A stretch of DNA of 20,963 bases from an uncultured Collinsella sp. (GTDB lineage Bacteria; Actinomycetota; Coriobacteriia; Coriobacteriales; Coriobacteriaceae): contig CALBOJ010000015.1 of assembly GCA_937896835.1 (NCBI GenBank), positions 1 through 20,963 on the forward strand, given 5' to 3'. How positions within the stretch are numbered: the first letter of the stretch is position 1; each line of letters opens with the position of its first letter. The notes under the pieces were generated by a model. The model made no database searches, was not told the DNA's origin, and was given only the letters and a program-made list of their open reading frames with translations. The position numbers and the translations under genes are program-made. Below, in pieces: positions 14,997 through 20,963 of this stretch.

Positions 14997-15040
14997 TAAA
15001 ACCCCCGATATAGGGTACAGTTACAGCTGCTTGAATTTTT

Positions 15041-15062
15041 GCGGGCAGAGCGATCTGCCCGC
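15041..15062 (+). terminator. 9-bp hairpin with GCGA tetraloop after the fusion gene
   Basis: GCGGGCAGA (15041-15049) and TCTGCCCGC (15054-15062) pair perfectly around GCGA, a GNRA-type tetraloop, followed by TTTGTG. It lies 45 bp after the fusion stop and 22 bp before the zinc-ribbon start, so it may be a weak terminator or a leader hairpin of the small gene. A TAGGGT/TACAGT at 15011-15022 could be a -10 for the small gene, without a clear -35. Confidence 0.45.
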
Positions 15063-15084
15063 TTTGTGCTGAAAAGGAAGTATT

Positions 15085-15321
15085 ATGGCGCGCTACGATT
15101 ACAAGTGCACGAGCTGCGGCAACGTGTTTGAGGTTGAGCACCCCATGTCCGAGACGCCCGAGGTCGTATGCCCTAGCTGCGGTGCCCCGGCATCCAAGAC
15201 GTTCTCGGCCAGCGGCATTAAGTTCGAAGGCAGCGGTTTCTACAACACCGACCAGCGAAGCGGTGGTTCCAGCACCAACGCCACGAGCGGCTGCTGCGCC
15301 AACTGCCCGCATAACCACTAG
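15085..15321 (+). CDS. FmdB-family zinc-ribbon protein
   Basis: A 78-residue protein opening MARYDYKCTSCG, the typical FmdB/putative regulatory protein start. Two CxxC knuckles (C8/C11 and C29/C32) form one zinc ribbon. The middle is GIKFEGSGFYNTD, also conserved in the family. The C-terminus carries an additional Cys/His group (GCCANCPHNH) that could bind a second metal. A good AAAAGGAAG ribosome site precedes ATG at 15085, and a terminator follows closely, so it is probably monocistronic or read from the upstream gene. The molecular function of the family is not established; the link to glycogen genes is only positional. Confidence 0.9.
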   Translation: MARYDYKCTSCGNVFEVEHPMSETPEVVCPSCGAPASKTFSASGIKFEGSGFYNTDQRSGGSSTNATSGCCANCPHNH

Positions 15322-15330
15322 AACCCGAAC

Positions 15331-15368
15331 AGCCCCGCGACCGGCACCGATCGCGGGGCTGATTCTTT
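15331..15368 (+). terminator. intrinsic terminator after the zinc-ribbon gene
   Basis: AGCCCCGCGA (15331-15340) pairs perfectly with TCGCGGGGCT (15351-15360) around a 10-nt loop, followed by GATTCTTT. It starts 9 bp after the stop codon. The T-run is interrupted but the stem is strong. Confidence 0.75.
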
Positions 15369-15391
15369 AGCTACCCAGGTTTCCTTTTGAG

Positions 15392-15454
15392 TTGCGGTGA
15401 AATAAGGACTGTTTGGCGGGTAGAAGCGGTTTTTCAATCCCTATTTCACCGCAA
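15392..15454. repeat. 63-bp inverted-repeat element with central GGTAGAAGCG
   Basis: TTGCGGTGAAATAAGG (15392-15407) is inverted at 15439-15454 with 15 of 16 positions matching; the outer 13 bp are perfect. The stem can extend inward with further mismatches. GGTAGAAGCG (15419-15428) is at the exact centre. It lies between convergent genes, 8 bp beyond the rsmB stop, and may end rsmB transcription although no T-run follows on the minus strand. It shares its central decamer with the element at 11363-11490. Confidence 0.6.
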
Positions 15455-15462
15455 ATTAGTAG

Positions 15463-16863
15463 TTAGTTGCGGACCAGCCTGGCGCAGAAGTGGCCGTCGT
15501 AGGAATCGGCGTTTACCGGTACGCTTTGGAAGAGGCCTCGATCGTTCTGGCGTACGGATACGAGCTTCTTGGCCTGATCGAACTCGGGGAGTTGCAGAAT
15601 CTGCGCCTCGGAGAGGGGTGCGACGCTAAAGTCGGCGCCCTCGGAAGAGGCCAGGAAGGCATTCACGACCTGCGTGTTCTCTTCATCAAAAACCGAGCAG
15701 GTGGCATAGATGATCTCTCCGCCGGCGGCCACGCGCGCAGAAGCCTCCTTAAGCATCGTCAGCTGAAGCTTGGGTAACTCGGTCGTCACATCATTCTCGG
15801 TTAGGCGCCACGGGATCTCAGGATGACGGCGCATGGTGCCGGTGCCCGAGCACGGCGCATCGATAAAGACCGTGTCGAACTTAACCGGCTCTCCAAGCAT
15901 GGCATCAAACGATGTGAGCACCTCATCAAGCTCACAGGCATCACCCGAAACCGTACGAACGCCCTGAATACCGGCCTTATGCAGGCGAGCGAGATTCAGA
16001 TCGCACTTGCGGTCATGAAGATCAAGTGCCGTATGCTGACGCTCATAGCCGGCGCGCTTAGCCTGGCACATCATCACATAGGTCTTGGTACCGCGACCGG
16101 CACCAATCTCAAGGCAGCTTCCAGGGCGCGTGGCAGCTGTGGCGATAAGCTGTGCGTTAAGGTCCGAGGCCACCGCGGCAGCACGCTCAAATACGCCCGA
16201 CGCAACCGTAACCTGGGCATCAACCGGGGCATGGCAGCCTGGGAAGACAGGCGCGACGAGCTGCGAGATATACGGATCGGGCTTGGTAGCAAAGGCGTTC
16301 TCATGAAGGGCCAGCGGCGCGGGGGCCAGATTGCCGGCAAAGTTAAGCGCACCCTCAGGCGTGTCGAACGATGCCATAATGCGAGCGCACAGCCAACGCG
16401 GTAGACCCATCAGGCGCGACAGACGAACCAAGCGTCGCTCAGACTCATCTACATCGGTCGCAGTGGCAAAGTCCTCAACGTTGTCCGCGACCTTATGCAG
16501 CACGGCATTGGCCAAACCGGCGGCAGACTTAGCTCCGCTGCGCACCAGCTCAACGCCCTGACTCACCGCAACGCGACCAGGCGTATGCAGATAGAGCATC
16601 TCGAAGGCCGAGATACGAAGCGCCATGCGAACACGCGGCGCAACCTTTTTAGGCTTATCAAGAAACTGATCGAGCAGCTCGTCCAAAATACCCTGGGTAG
16701 CCGCAACGCCCAGTGCCAAACGAGCGGCAAAAGCGGAATCGCGCTGGTCAATAGCCTTGGCAGATGAGCGAGAGGACAGCACGTCGCGCGCATACATACC
16801 GCGGCGATCGGCCTCCATCAGCACATCGAGCGCAAGTTTGCGCGCGGGAGACAGCTTGCTCAT
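15463..16863 (-). CDS. rsmB: 16S rRNA (cytosine-967-C5)-methyltransferase RsmB
   Basis: A 466-residue SAM-dependent RNA m5C methyltransferase. Residues 1-130 form the NusB-like RNA-binding domain. The Rossmann-type methyltransferase domain has motif I CLEIGAGRGTKT (250-261), motif IV DAPCSGTGTMRRHPEIPW (335-352, C338) and motif VI YATCSVFDEEN (C389, the expected catalytic cysteine). Motif I departs from the usual DxCAAPGGKT. ATG at 16863 overlaps the fmt stop by 4 bp (ATGA), which indicates translational coupling; an upstream in-frame extension inside fmt is not favoured. Last gene of the priA-def-fmt-rsmB cluster. Confidence 0.94.
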   Translation of the reverse strand: MSKLSPARKLALDVLMEADRRGMYARDVLSSRSSAKAIDQRDSAFAARLALGVAATQGILDELLDQFLDKPKKVAPRVRMALRISAFEMLYLHTPGRVAVSQGVELVRSGAKSAAGLANAVLHKVADNVEDFATATDVDESERRLVRLSRLMGLPRWLCARIMASFDTPEGALNFAGNLAPAPLALHENAFATKPDPYISQLVAPVFPGCHAPVDAQVTVASGVFERAAAVASDLNAQLIATAATRPGSCLEIGAGRGTKTYVMMCQAKRAGYERQHTALDLHDRKCDLNLARLHKAGIQGVRTVSGDACELDEVLTSFDAMLGEPVKFDTVFIDAPCSGTGTMRRHPEIPWRLTENDVTTELPKLQLTMLKEASARVAAGGEIIYATCSVFDEENTQVVNAFLASSEGADFSVAPLSEAQILQLPEFDQAKKLVSVRQNDRGLFQSVPVNADSYDGHFCARLVRN

Positions 16864-17780
16864 GACAAAACACCCCAGATAAGATCGGCGCCCTGCAGGC
16901 CAGCAGCCCAAGCAGAAGCGGCCATGGCACGCTTACCATCGGGCTTAACCTCGAGCAACTCAACCGAGCCATCGGAAAGACCCAGGTAAACACGCTTGTT
17001 CTTAACGTCAACAGCGCCCTCGCCAAGCGAGACATCGGCCGGTGCAGCATCGAGCACGCGCACGGTCTTGCCGGCAATCACGCATCGGGCAGGCGCGGTA
17101 TCGGACGAGGCCAGCACATGACGCACGCAATCAAGCGCCGCCATTTGCGGATCCAGACGCATCTCCTGCTTAGAAATCTTGGCAGCATGGGTAACGAGCG
17201 CCTCATCCTGTTCAGTCCAAACAGCCGAGCCATCGGCAAGAGAAGGAAGCGTACTGGCAAGCAGCTTGCCGCCAAGCTCACCAAGCTCCATGGTCAGCGC
17301 CTCAGCATGCTTACCGACAACCGAGGTCGAGGCCTGCGCGCAATAAGCGCCGGTATCCACGCCATGTCCAATACGCATAATGGAAACGCCAGCAATCTCA
17401 TCACCAGCAAGAATGGCACGCTGAATAGGAGCAGCCCCACGCCAACGGGGCAGCAAGGACGCATGAACATTTACAATGCCGAGCGGTGCCATATGCAGCA
17501 CGTCATCAGGCAAAATGCAGCCATACGCAGCCACGCAGAAAATATCAGCCTGCGCAGCCTGAAGCGCCTCAACAACCTCAGGCGTCATACGATTGGCCTC
17601 AACGACCGGCAACCCCAGCTCAAGCGCCTTAGCCTTAACAGGAGACGGCTCCAGCTTCTTACCACGCCCACGAACAGCATCAGGACGAGTAACAACAAGC
17701 GCAATCTCATTCCCAGCCTCAACAAGCGAAACCAGCGAAGGCTCAGCAAAATCAGGCGTACCCATAAACACAATACGCAT
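16860..17780 (-). CDS. fmt: methionyl-tRNA formyltransferase
   Basis: Formylates initiator Met-tRNA using 10-formyl-tetrahydrofolate. The 306 residues match the family. The N-terminus is MRIVFMGTPDFA. The catalytic triad is seen as N104 and H106 in NVHASLLPRWRGAAPIQ and D142 in GHGVDTG, with the SLLP signature at 108-111. The C-terminal OB-like domain follows from about residue 205. ATG at 17780 has a GGGGAGA ribosome site about 9 nt upstream. Codons in the 5' half are richer in T-ending types (GCT, GTT, TCT) than those of the glycogen operon. It is separated from def by 321 bp, unusually wide for this gene pair, with a terminator-like hairpin and a long inverted repeat in the gap, so it may have its own promoter. 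Confidence 0.96.
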   Translation of the reverse strand: MRIVFMGTPDFAEPSLVSLVEAGNEIALVVTRPDAVRGRGKKLEPSPVKAKALELGLPVVEANRMTPEVVEALQAAQADIFCVAAYGCILPDDVLHMAPLGIVNVHASLLPRWRGAAPIQRAILAGDEIAGVSIMRIGHGVDTGAYCAQASTSVVGKHAEALTMELGELGGKLLASTLPSLADGSAVWTEQDEALVTHAAKISKQEMRLDPQMAALDCVRHVLASSDTAPARCVIAGKTVRVLDAAPADVSLGEGAVDVKNKRVYLGLSDGSVELLEVKPDGKRAMAASAWAAGLQGADLIWGVLS

Positions 17781-17886
17781 AAAGGACGTCTCCCCTCAAC
17801 CAAAGCCGAGACGGCTACAAAGAACAGCGGAAAGCCAAGTACCCGGCCCATCCGCAAGAACAATTCAACAAAAACAAATATACCCA

Positions 17887-17921
17887 AAACCAAAGAAAGA
17901 GCCGCAATAAAAGCAGCTCTT
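17887..17921 (-). terminator. probable terminator of the priA-def transcript
   Basis: On the minus strand AAGAGCTGC and GCGGCTCTT (17921-17913 and 17905-17897) form a 9-bp stem with one U-G pair and a 7-nt loop, followed by TCTTTGGTTTT. It would separate def from fmt transcriptionally. Confidence 0.55.
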
Positions 17922-17999
17922 CCAACAAAGCAATTATCAGCGAAGACGCCCTTCCCTGGCCCGACGGCACCCGGGCGAGTCAAGCAGCGTCAACGTAGT

Positions 18000-18091
18000 C
18001 CCCGGGGCGCCCGCCTATATCGTCCCGCGCGCAGTTTCGCAGCGCAGCGAGAATGTTTGAGCACGGGATGATATAGGCGGGCGCCCCGGGG
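18000..18091. repeat. 92-bp element: 28-bp near-perfect inverted repeat around a 36-bp loop
   Basis: Arms at 18000-18027 and 18064-18091 match at 27 of 28 positions; the one difference (G18022 against T18069) is a wobble pair in plus-strand RNA. Each arm contains CCCCGGGGCGCC and TATATC in order. The right arm ends 10 bp from the def stop. The loop has GCGC-flanked short repeats. No T-run follows on either side. It looks like a repetitive extragenic palindrome rather than an ordinary terminator. Confidence 0.7.
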
Positions 18092-18101
18092 GCGGACAAA
18101 C

Positions 18102-18638
18102 CTACTCCGTCTCGCCCGGTCGAGCGCCGCGGGCCAGGGCGTCCTGGTACTCCTTGACGGCCTTGATCCTCTGCATCGGCTTCAGTCGCTCGAACATGGT
18201 GTTACCGTGCAGGTGATCGATCTCATGCTGCAGGCACACGCAGAACAGATCGCCCGTGGCCTCATAGCGAATAAGGTTGGCATCCAAGTCATACGCCTCG
18301 ACGACGACATGGTCGGGACGCTCAATCTCGCAGCTAATGCCAGGGATGGAAAGGCAGCCCTCGCTAAAGGGCACCAGATGGTCGCTCTGCTCAACAATAA
18401 CGGGATTGATGAGCACGTACGGGTCGTAGTCGTTCTTGTCGCTGTAGTCGCAGTCGATGGTGACGAGCTGAATAAGCTCGCCGATCTGCGGAGCAGCCAG
18501 GCCGCAGCCACCGTTCTCGAACATTATCTTCTTCATCTTCTCGGCAAGCGCCTCGATCGCCGGGGTAATCTCCTCGATGACGACGCACTCCTGGCGCAGA
18601 CGAGGGTCGGGCGACAGAACGATTCCGTTGGCTTCCAT
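18102..18638 (-). CDS. def: peptide deformylase
   Basis: Removes the N-formyl group from nascent proteins; a metalloenzyme. The 178 residues show the three family motifs: GCGLAAPQIG (44-53), EGCLSIPG (93-100, metal ligand C95) and QHEIDHLHG (137-145, ligands H138 and H142, catalytic E139). ATG at 18638 is preferred over ATG at 18644, because the AAAGGA ribosome site touches the latter but lies 5 nt before the former. It begins 18 bp after the priA stop, indicating one transcript. It precedes fmt, whose product adds the formyl group that this enzyme removes. Confidence 0.96.
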   Translation of the reverse strand: MEANGIVLSPDPRLRQECVVIEEITPAIEALAEKMKKIMFENGGCGLAAPQIGELIQLVTIDCDYSDKNDYDPYVLINPVIVEQSDHLVPFSEGCLSIPGISCEIERPDHVVVEAYDLDANLIRYEATGDLFCVCLQHEIDHLHGNTMFERLKPMQRIKAVKEYQDALARGARPGETE

Positions 18639-18656
18639 GGCCATCCTTTCGGGTTG

Positions 18657-20963
18657 TTACATCAAATCATAGGCGTCGACGTCAACGCTCACGCTCACGC
18701 CGCGCAAAGAGCCCACCTCTTTGAGGCAGGCGTCGATATCATCAGAGACATGGTACCCCACGGGCGACTTCACAAGCAGATGGAAGCGGTAACGGTCCTT
18801 GGCTCTCTCGATTACACACGAAGCTGGGCCCAGCACCTGCGGCACCGCGCTGCCCGCCCGCAAAAAGTCGGGCGCGGCGGCATGCCAACGGCGCTTAAGA
18901 AGCTTTGCAATGCGCCCGATGTAGTCCTGCGCGTCGTCTCGGTTCGCCGACCACACCAAAATGTTGACCAGGCGAACAAACGGCGGGTACAGCGCGTCGC
19001 GGCGCTGATCCAGGTCGTAGTCGGTAAAGATCGAACGGTCGTGCTCAGCGACGGCGCGAATTACCGGGTCATCGGGCAGGTAGGTCTGGATGATCACCTC
19101 GCCGGGACGATCGCCGCGACCGGCACGGCCCGCCACCTGTTCCAGCAGGTCGTAGGCGCGCTCCCCTGCGCGGAAGTCCGGCAGCTTGAGGGCGAAGTCG
19201 GCATTGACCACGCCCACGAGCGTGACCTCGGGAAAGTCGAGACCCTTTGCGATCATTTGGGTGCCCAGCAAAACGGCGCAATCGGCCGCATCGAATTGCT
19301 CGAGCAGCTTTTTGTGCGCATCCTTGCCGCGCGTGGAATCGGCATCCATGCGAATAATGGCGACATCCTCAGGAAGCATCTGGTGCAGCGCGTCCTCGAT
19401 CTGTTGAGTGCCCAGACCCATTTTTGCCAGGTAGCGACTGCCACATTTGGGGCAACGGCTCGTGGGCGCGGGATACGGCTGCACGCGCCAAGACGAACCG
19501 CAGGTGTGGCACTGCAGCGTGTGTGTGCGCTCGTGATACGTAAGCGCGGTGGAGCAGTGGTTGCAGGTGGGCACGCAGCCGCATTCGCGGCACATCAGAA
19601 ACGGCGCAAAGCCACGGCGGTTATGCAGCAGCACGGCCTTCTCGCGGCGCTCGACCACGCGCTCCAGGCCCTCCATCAGCGGTTTTGAGAACATGGAACG
19701 ACTGCCGTGCGAGAACTCACGGCGCAGGTCGGCAATGCGGACAGTCGGCAGCACGGCGTGTCTTGGGCGCTCGGGCATCTCGACGCGCGTCCAGGTGGCA
19801 CCGTTATACGTGCCACGGCGGCAGCGGTCGAGGGCCTCGGCAGAAGGCGTGGCAGAGCCCAACACAAGCGGGCAGCGATAGCGCCGCGCCATCTCGGCCG
19901 CCACCTCGCGCGCGTGGTAGCGCGGACTGGAGCCCTGCTTGTAGCTGGTCTCGTGTTCCTCGTCGATGATGATGAGGCCCAAGTCGCTGAGTGGGCAAAA
20001 GAGCGCCGAGCGGGCACCCACGACCACACGTGCGGCACCGCTGGCGACCATATCCCACTGGTCCAGACGCTCACCAGCAGAAAGACGCGAATGGAACACA
20101 GCGACCGTCTCGCCAAAGCGCGAGCGGAAGCGGCCGACGGTCTGGGCCGTCAGCGAGATCTCGGGCACCAGCACGCAGGCCGAACGGCCGGCCGCCAGCA
20201 CGCGCTCAATCGCCGAAAGGTAAACCTCGGTTTTGCCGGAGCCGGTGACGCCGTCGACACGGACCACGTCTCCGTGGGCGTCAAGACGGGCGCGCTCAAT
20301 CTGCGCGAGCGCCTGCTGCTGGCCGTTGGTAAGTGCGACCGGCGCCTTGCCGCTTGCCGAGGACAGCGTGGTCTGCTCGCTGCATCCACGCCACGCACGT
20401 CGCTCCTCCACCACCACGACGCCGCGTTTTTCGAGCGCCTTGATGGTCGCCGACATACTGTTGTAGAGAAGGTTGAGGTCGCGCGTCGTGACCGGTCCGC
20501 ACTGGAGCGCCTCGATGAGCTGACGCTGGCGGACAGCAGTCTTGGGCGGCGTATAGTCGAAACCCTCGGGCGTGAGCATGACCCAGCGGTTTTTGATAGG
20601 CTTGACGGCGGGGCGCTCAACCGTCCACGCGCCGTCGTCGCCCTTGACCACACGAGGGCTGCCGCCCGAGGGCAAAAACAGGCGCAGGCACTCGGAAAGC
20701 GTCGCAACATACTCGCGGCTCATCCAACGTGCAATACGGGCGGACTCGGCGCCAAAGAGCGGTTTGCTGAGGATAGCCTCGATAGGCTTGATGCGCACGG
20801 AATCGAGGGCGGCGTTGCCTTGCAGATCGCCCAGCTCGGGCGCAATGTCGACGATGTAGCCTGCGGCGGCACGATTGCCAAAGTGGACCAGGACCGTCGA
20901 TCCGACCTGAGCCTCGTTGGCAAGAGATCGCGGAATGCCGTAGGCAAAAGGCTCGGACAGCGC
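18657..20963 (-). CDS. priA: primosomal protein N' (replication restart helicase PriA), N-terminus cut by window edge
   Basis: A 3'-5' DNA helicase that reloads the replisome at stalled forks. The visible 768 residues begin ALSEPFAYGIPRSL, part of the 3'-end DNA-binding domain, and perhaps 10-20 residues are missing. Next come a winged-helix region, Walker A GVTGSGKTEVYL, the DEEH box (IIIDEEHE), GSATPSAEAL, and a zinc domain with paired cysteines (CRECG, CNHC, CHTCG, CPKCG; about 19435-19600). LLGTQMIAKGLDFP and QVAGRAGRGDRPG follow near the C-terminal helicase lobe. A GTG at 20798 is internal, not the start, since the frame and the homology continue to the edge. All eight expected zinc-ligand cysteines are present. 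Confidence 0.97.
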   Translation of the reverse strand, partial: ALSEPFAYGIPRSLANEAQVGSTVLVHFGNRAAAGYIVDIAPELGDLQGNAALDSVRIKPIEAILSKPLFGAESARIARWMSREYVATLSECLRLFLPSGGSPRVVKGDDGAWTVERPAVKPIKNRWVMLTPEGFDYTPPKTAVRQRQLIEALQCGPVTTRDLNLLYNSMSATIKALEKRGVVVVEERRAWRGCSEQTTLSSASGKAPVALTNGQQQALAQIERARLDAHGDVVRVDGVTGSGKTEVYLSAIERVLAAGRSACVLVPEISLTAQTVGRFRSRFGETVAVFHSRLSAGERLDQWDMVASGAARVVVGARSALFCPLSDLGLIIIDEEHETSYKQGSSPRYHAREVAAEMARRYRCPLVLGSATPSAEALDRCRRGTYNGATWTRVEMPERPRHAVLPTVRIADLRREFSHGSRSMFSKPLMEGLERVVERREKAVLLHNRRGFAPFLMCRECGCVPTCNHCSTALTYHERTHTLQCHTCGSSWRVQPYPAPTSRCPKCGSRYLAKMGLGTQQIEDALHQMLPEDVAIIRMDADSTRGKDAHKKLLEQFDAADCAVLLGTQMIAKGLDFPEVTLVGVVNADFALKLPDFRAGERAYDLLEQVAGRAGRGDRPGEVIIQTYLPDDPVIRAVAEHDRSIFTDYDLDQRRDALYPPFVRLVNILVWSANRDDAQDYIGRIAKLLKRRWHAAAPDFLRAGSAVPQVLGPASCVIERAKDRYRFHLLVKSPVGYHVSDDIDACLKEVGSLRGVSVSVDVDAYDLM

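Larger units (their letters stand above)
17781..18101. other. 321-bp gap between def and fmt
   Basis: Holds the 92-bp inverted repeat next to def (18000-18091), a minor GC hairpin (17959-17976), a probable minus-strand terminator (17887-17921) and about 100 bp of T-rich (minus strand) leader before fmt. A hydrophobic open frame on the minus strand (17983 to 17585) runs out of frame into fmt from a TTG without ribosome site and is not called. No convincing fmt promoter was found by eye; TATATT and TTGAAT lie on the minus strand near 17860-17885, but not at promoter spacing. Confidence 0.6.

Noticed and set aside
17585..17983. Hydrophobic minus-strand open frame (132 codons) in the def-fmt gap
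   Set aside because: Begins at TTG without a ribosome site and its second half is fmt read out of frame. The hydrophobic look comes from T-rich sequence, and a terminator hairpin lies inside it.
17118..18071. 317-codon plus-strand open frame antisense to fmt
   Set aside because: It follows from low T on that strand. Its product is Arg/Lys/Asn-rich with no motif, and it crosses the terminator and the palindrome.
18207..19688. 493-codon plus-strand open frame across def and priA
   Set aside because: It lies antisense to two well-supported essential genes and has no recognisable motif.
20796..20798. GTG at 20798 as the start of priA
   Set aside because: The frame is open to the window edge and the upstream residues match the PriA N-terminal DNA-binding domain, so the gene is truncated by the window rather than starting here.

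Overview
The window looks like chromosomal DNA of a GC-rich gut actinobacterium of the class Coriobacteriia, most likely Collinsella or a close relative. This is inferred from three things: strongly C-ending codons in the metabolic genes, lysine/alanine-rich HupB-like protein tails, and a Firmicutes-style GlgC+GlgD pair inside an otherwise actinobacterial context. No rRNA or other taxonomic marker is present, so the assignment is an inference. No tRNA, rRNA, CRISPR, integrase or transposase gene was seen.

Layout. Positions 1-39 may hold the last codons of a plus-strand gene. On the minus strand, 60-1400 carries a two-gene unit: a HAD-family phosphatase followed by thiamine pyrophosphokinase. 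A 346-bp divergent regulatory region follows (1401-1746), with several TGGTAAAA-type operator-like sites. The plus strand from 1747 to 11269 is a complete glycogen operon in the order glgB, glgP, glgC, glgD, glgA, closed by a strong intrinsic terminator. A 430-bp intergenic region follows, holding a 128-bp inverted-repeat element, more TGGTAAA(A)C sites and a probable promoter. It leads into a 1098-residue fusion of a GH13 amylase/debranching enzyme with a GH77 4-alpha-glucanotransferase (11700-14996). A small FmdB-type zinc-ribbon gene (15085-15321) with a terminator comes next. Converging on it from the right is a minus-strand housekeeping cluster: priA (cut by the window edge), def, fmt and rsmB.

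How the genes work together. GlgC/GlgD make ADP-glucose, GlgA elongates alpha-1,4 chains and GlgB adds branches. GlgP removes glucose-1-phosphate from chain ends, and the GH13-GH77 fusion would hydrolyse or debranch the limit dextrins and recycle maltodextrins. The same operator-like motif lies upstream of glgB and upstream of the fusion gene, so one sugar-responsive repressor may control both. The minus-strand cluster handles N-formyl-methionine chemistry (fmt, def), 16S rRNA methylation (rsmB) and replication restart (priA).

Most noteworthy: (i) GlgB and GlgA both end in disordered Lys/Ala-rich tails (about 65 and 275 residues) resembling histone H1 or HupB tails; (ii) GlgB lacks the usual region-I histidine; (iii) two separate inverted-repeat elements carry the same decamer GGTAGAAGCG at their exact centres; (iv) a nearly perfect 28-bp inverted repeat lies between def and fmt; (v) the TGGTAAAA operator family is shared between the two glycogen loci.
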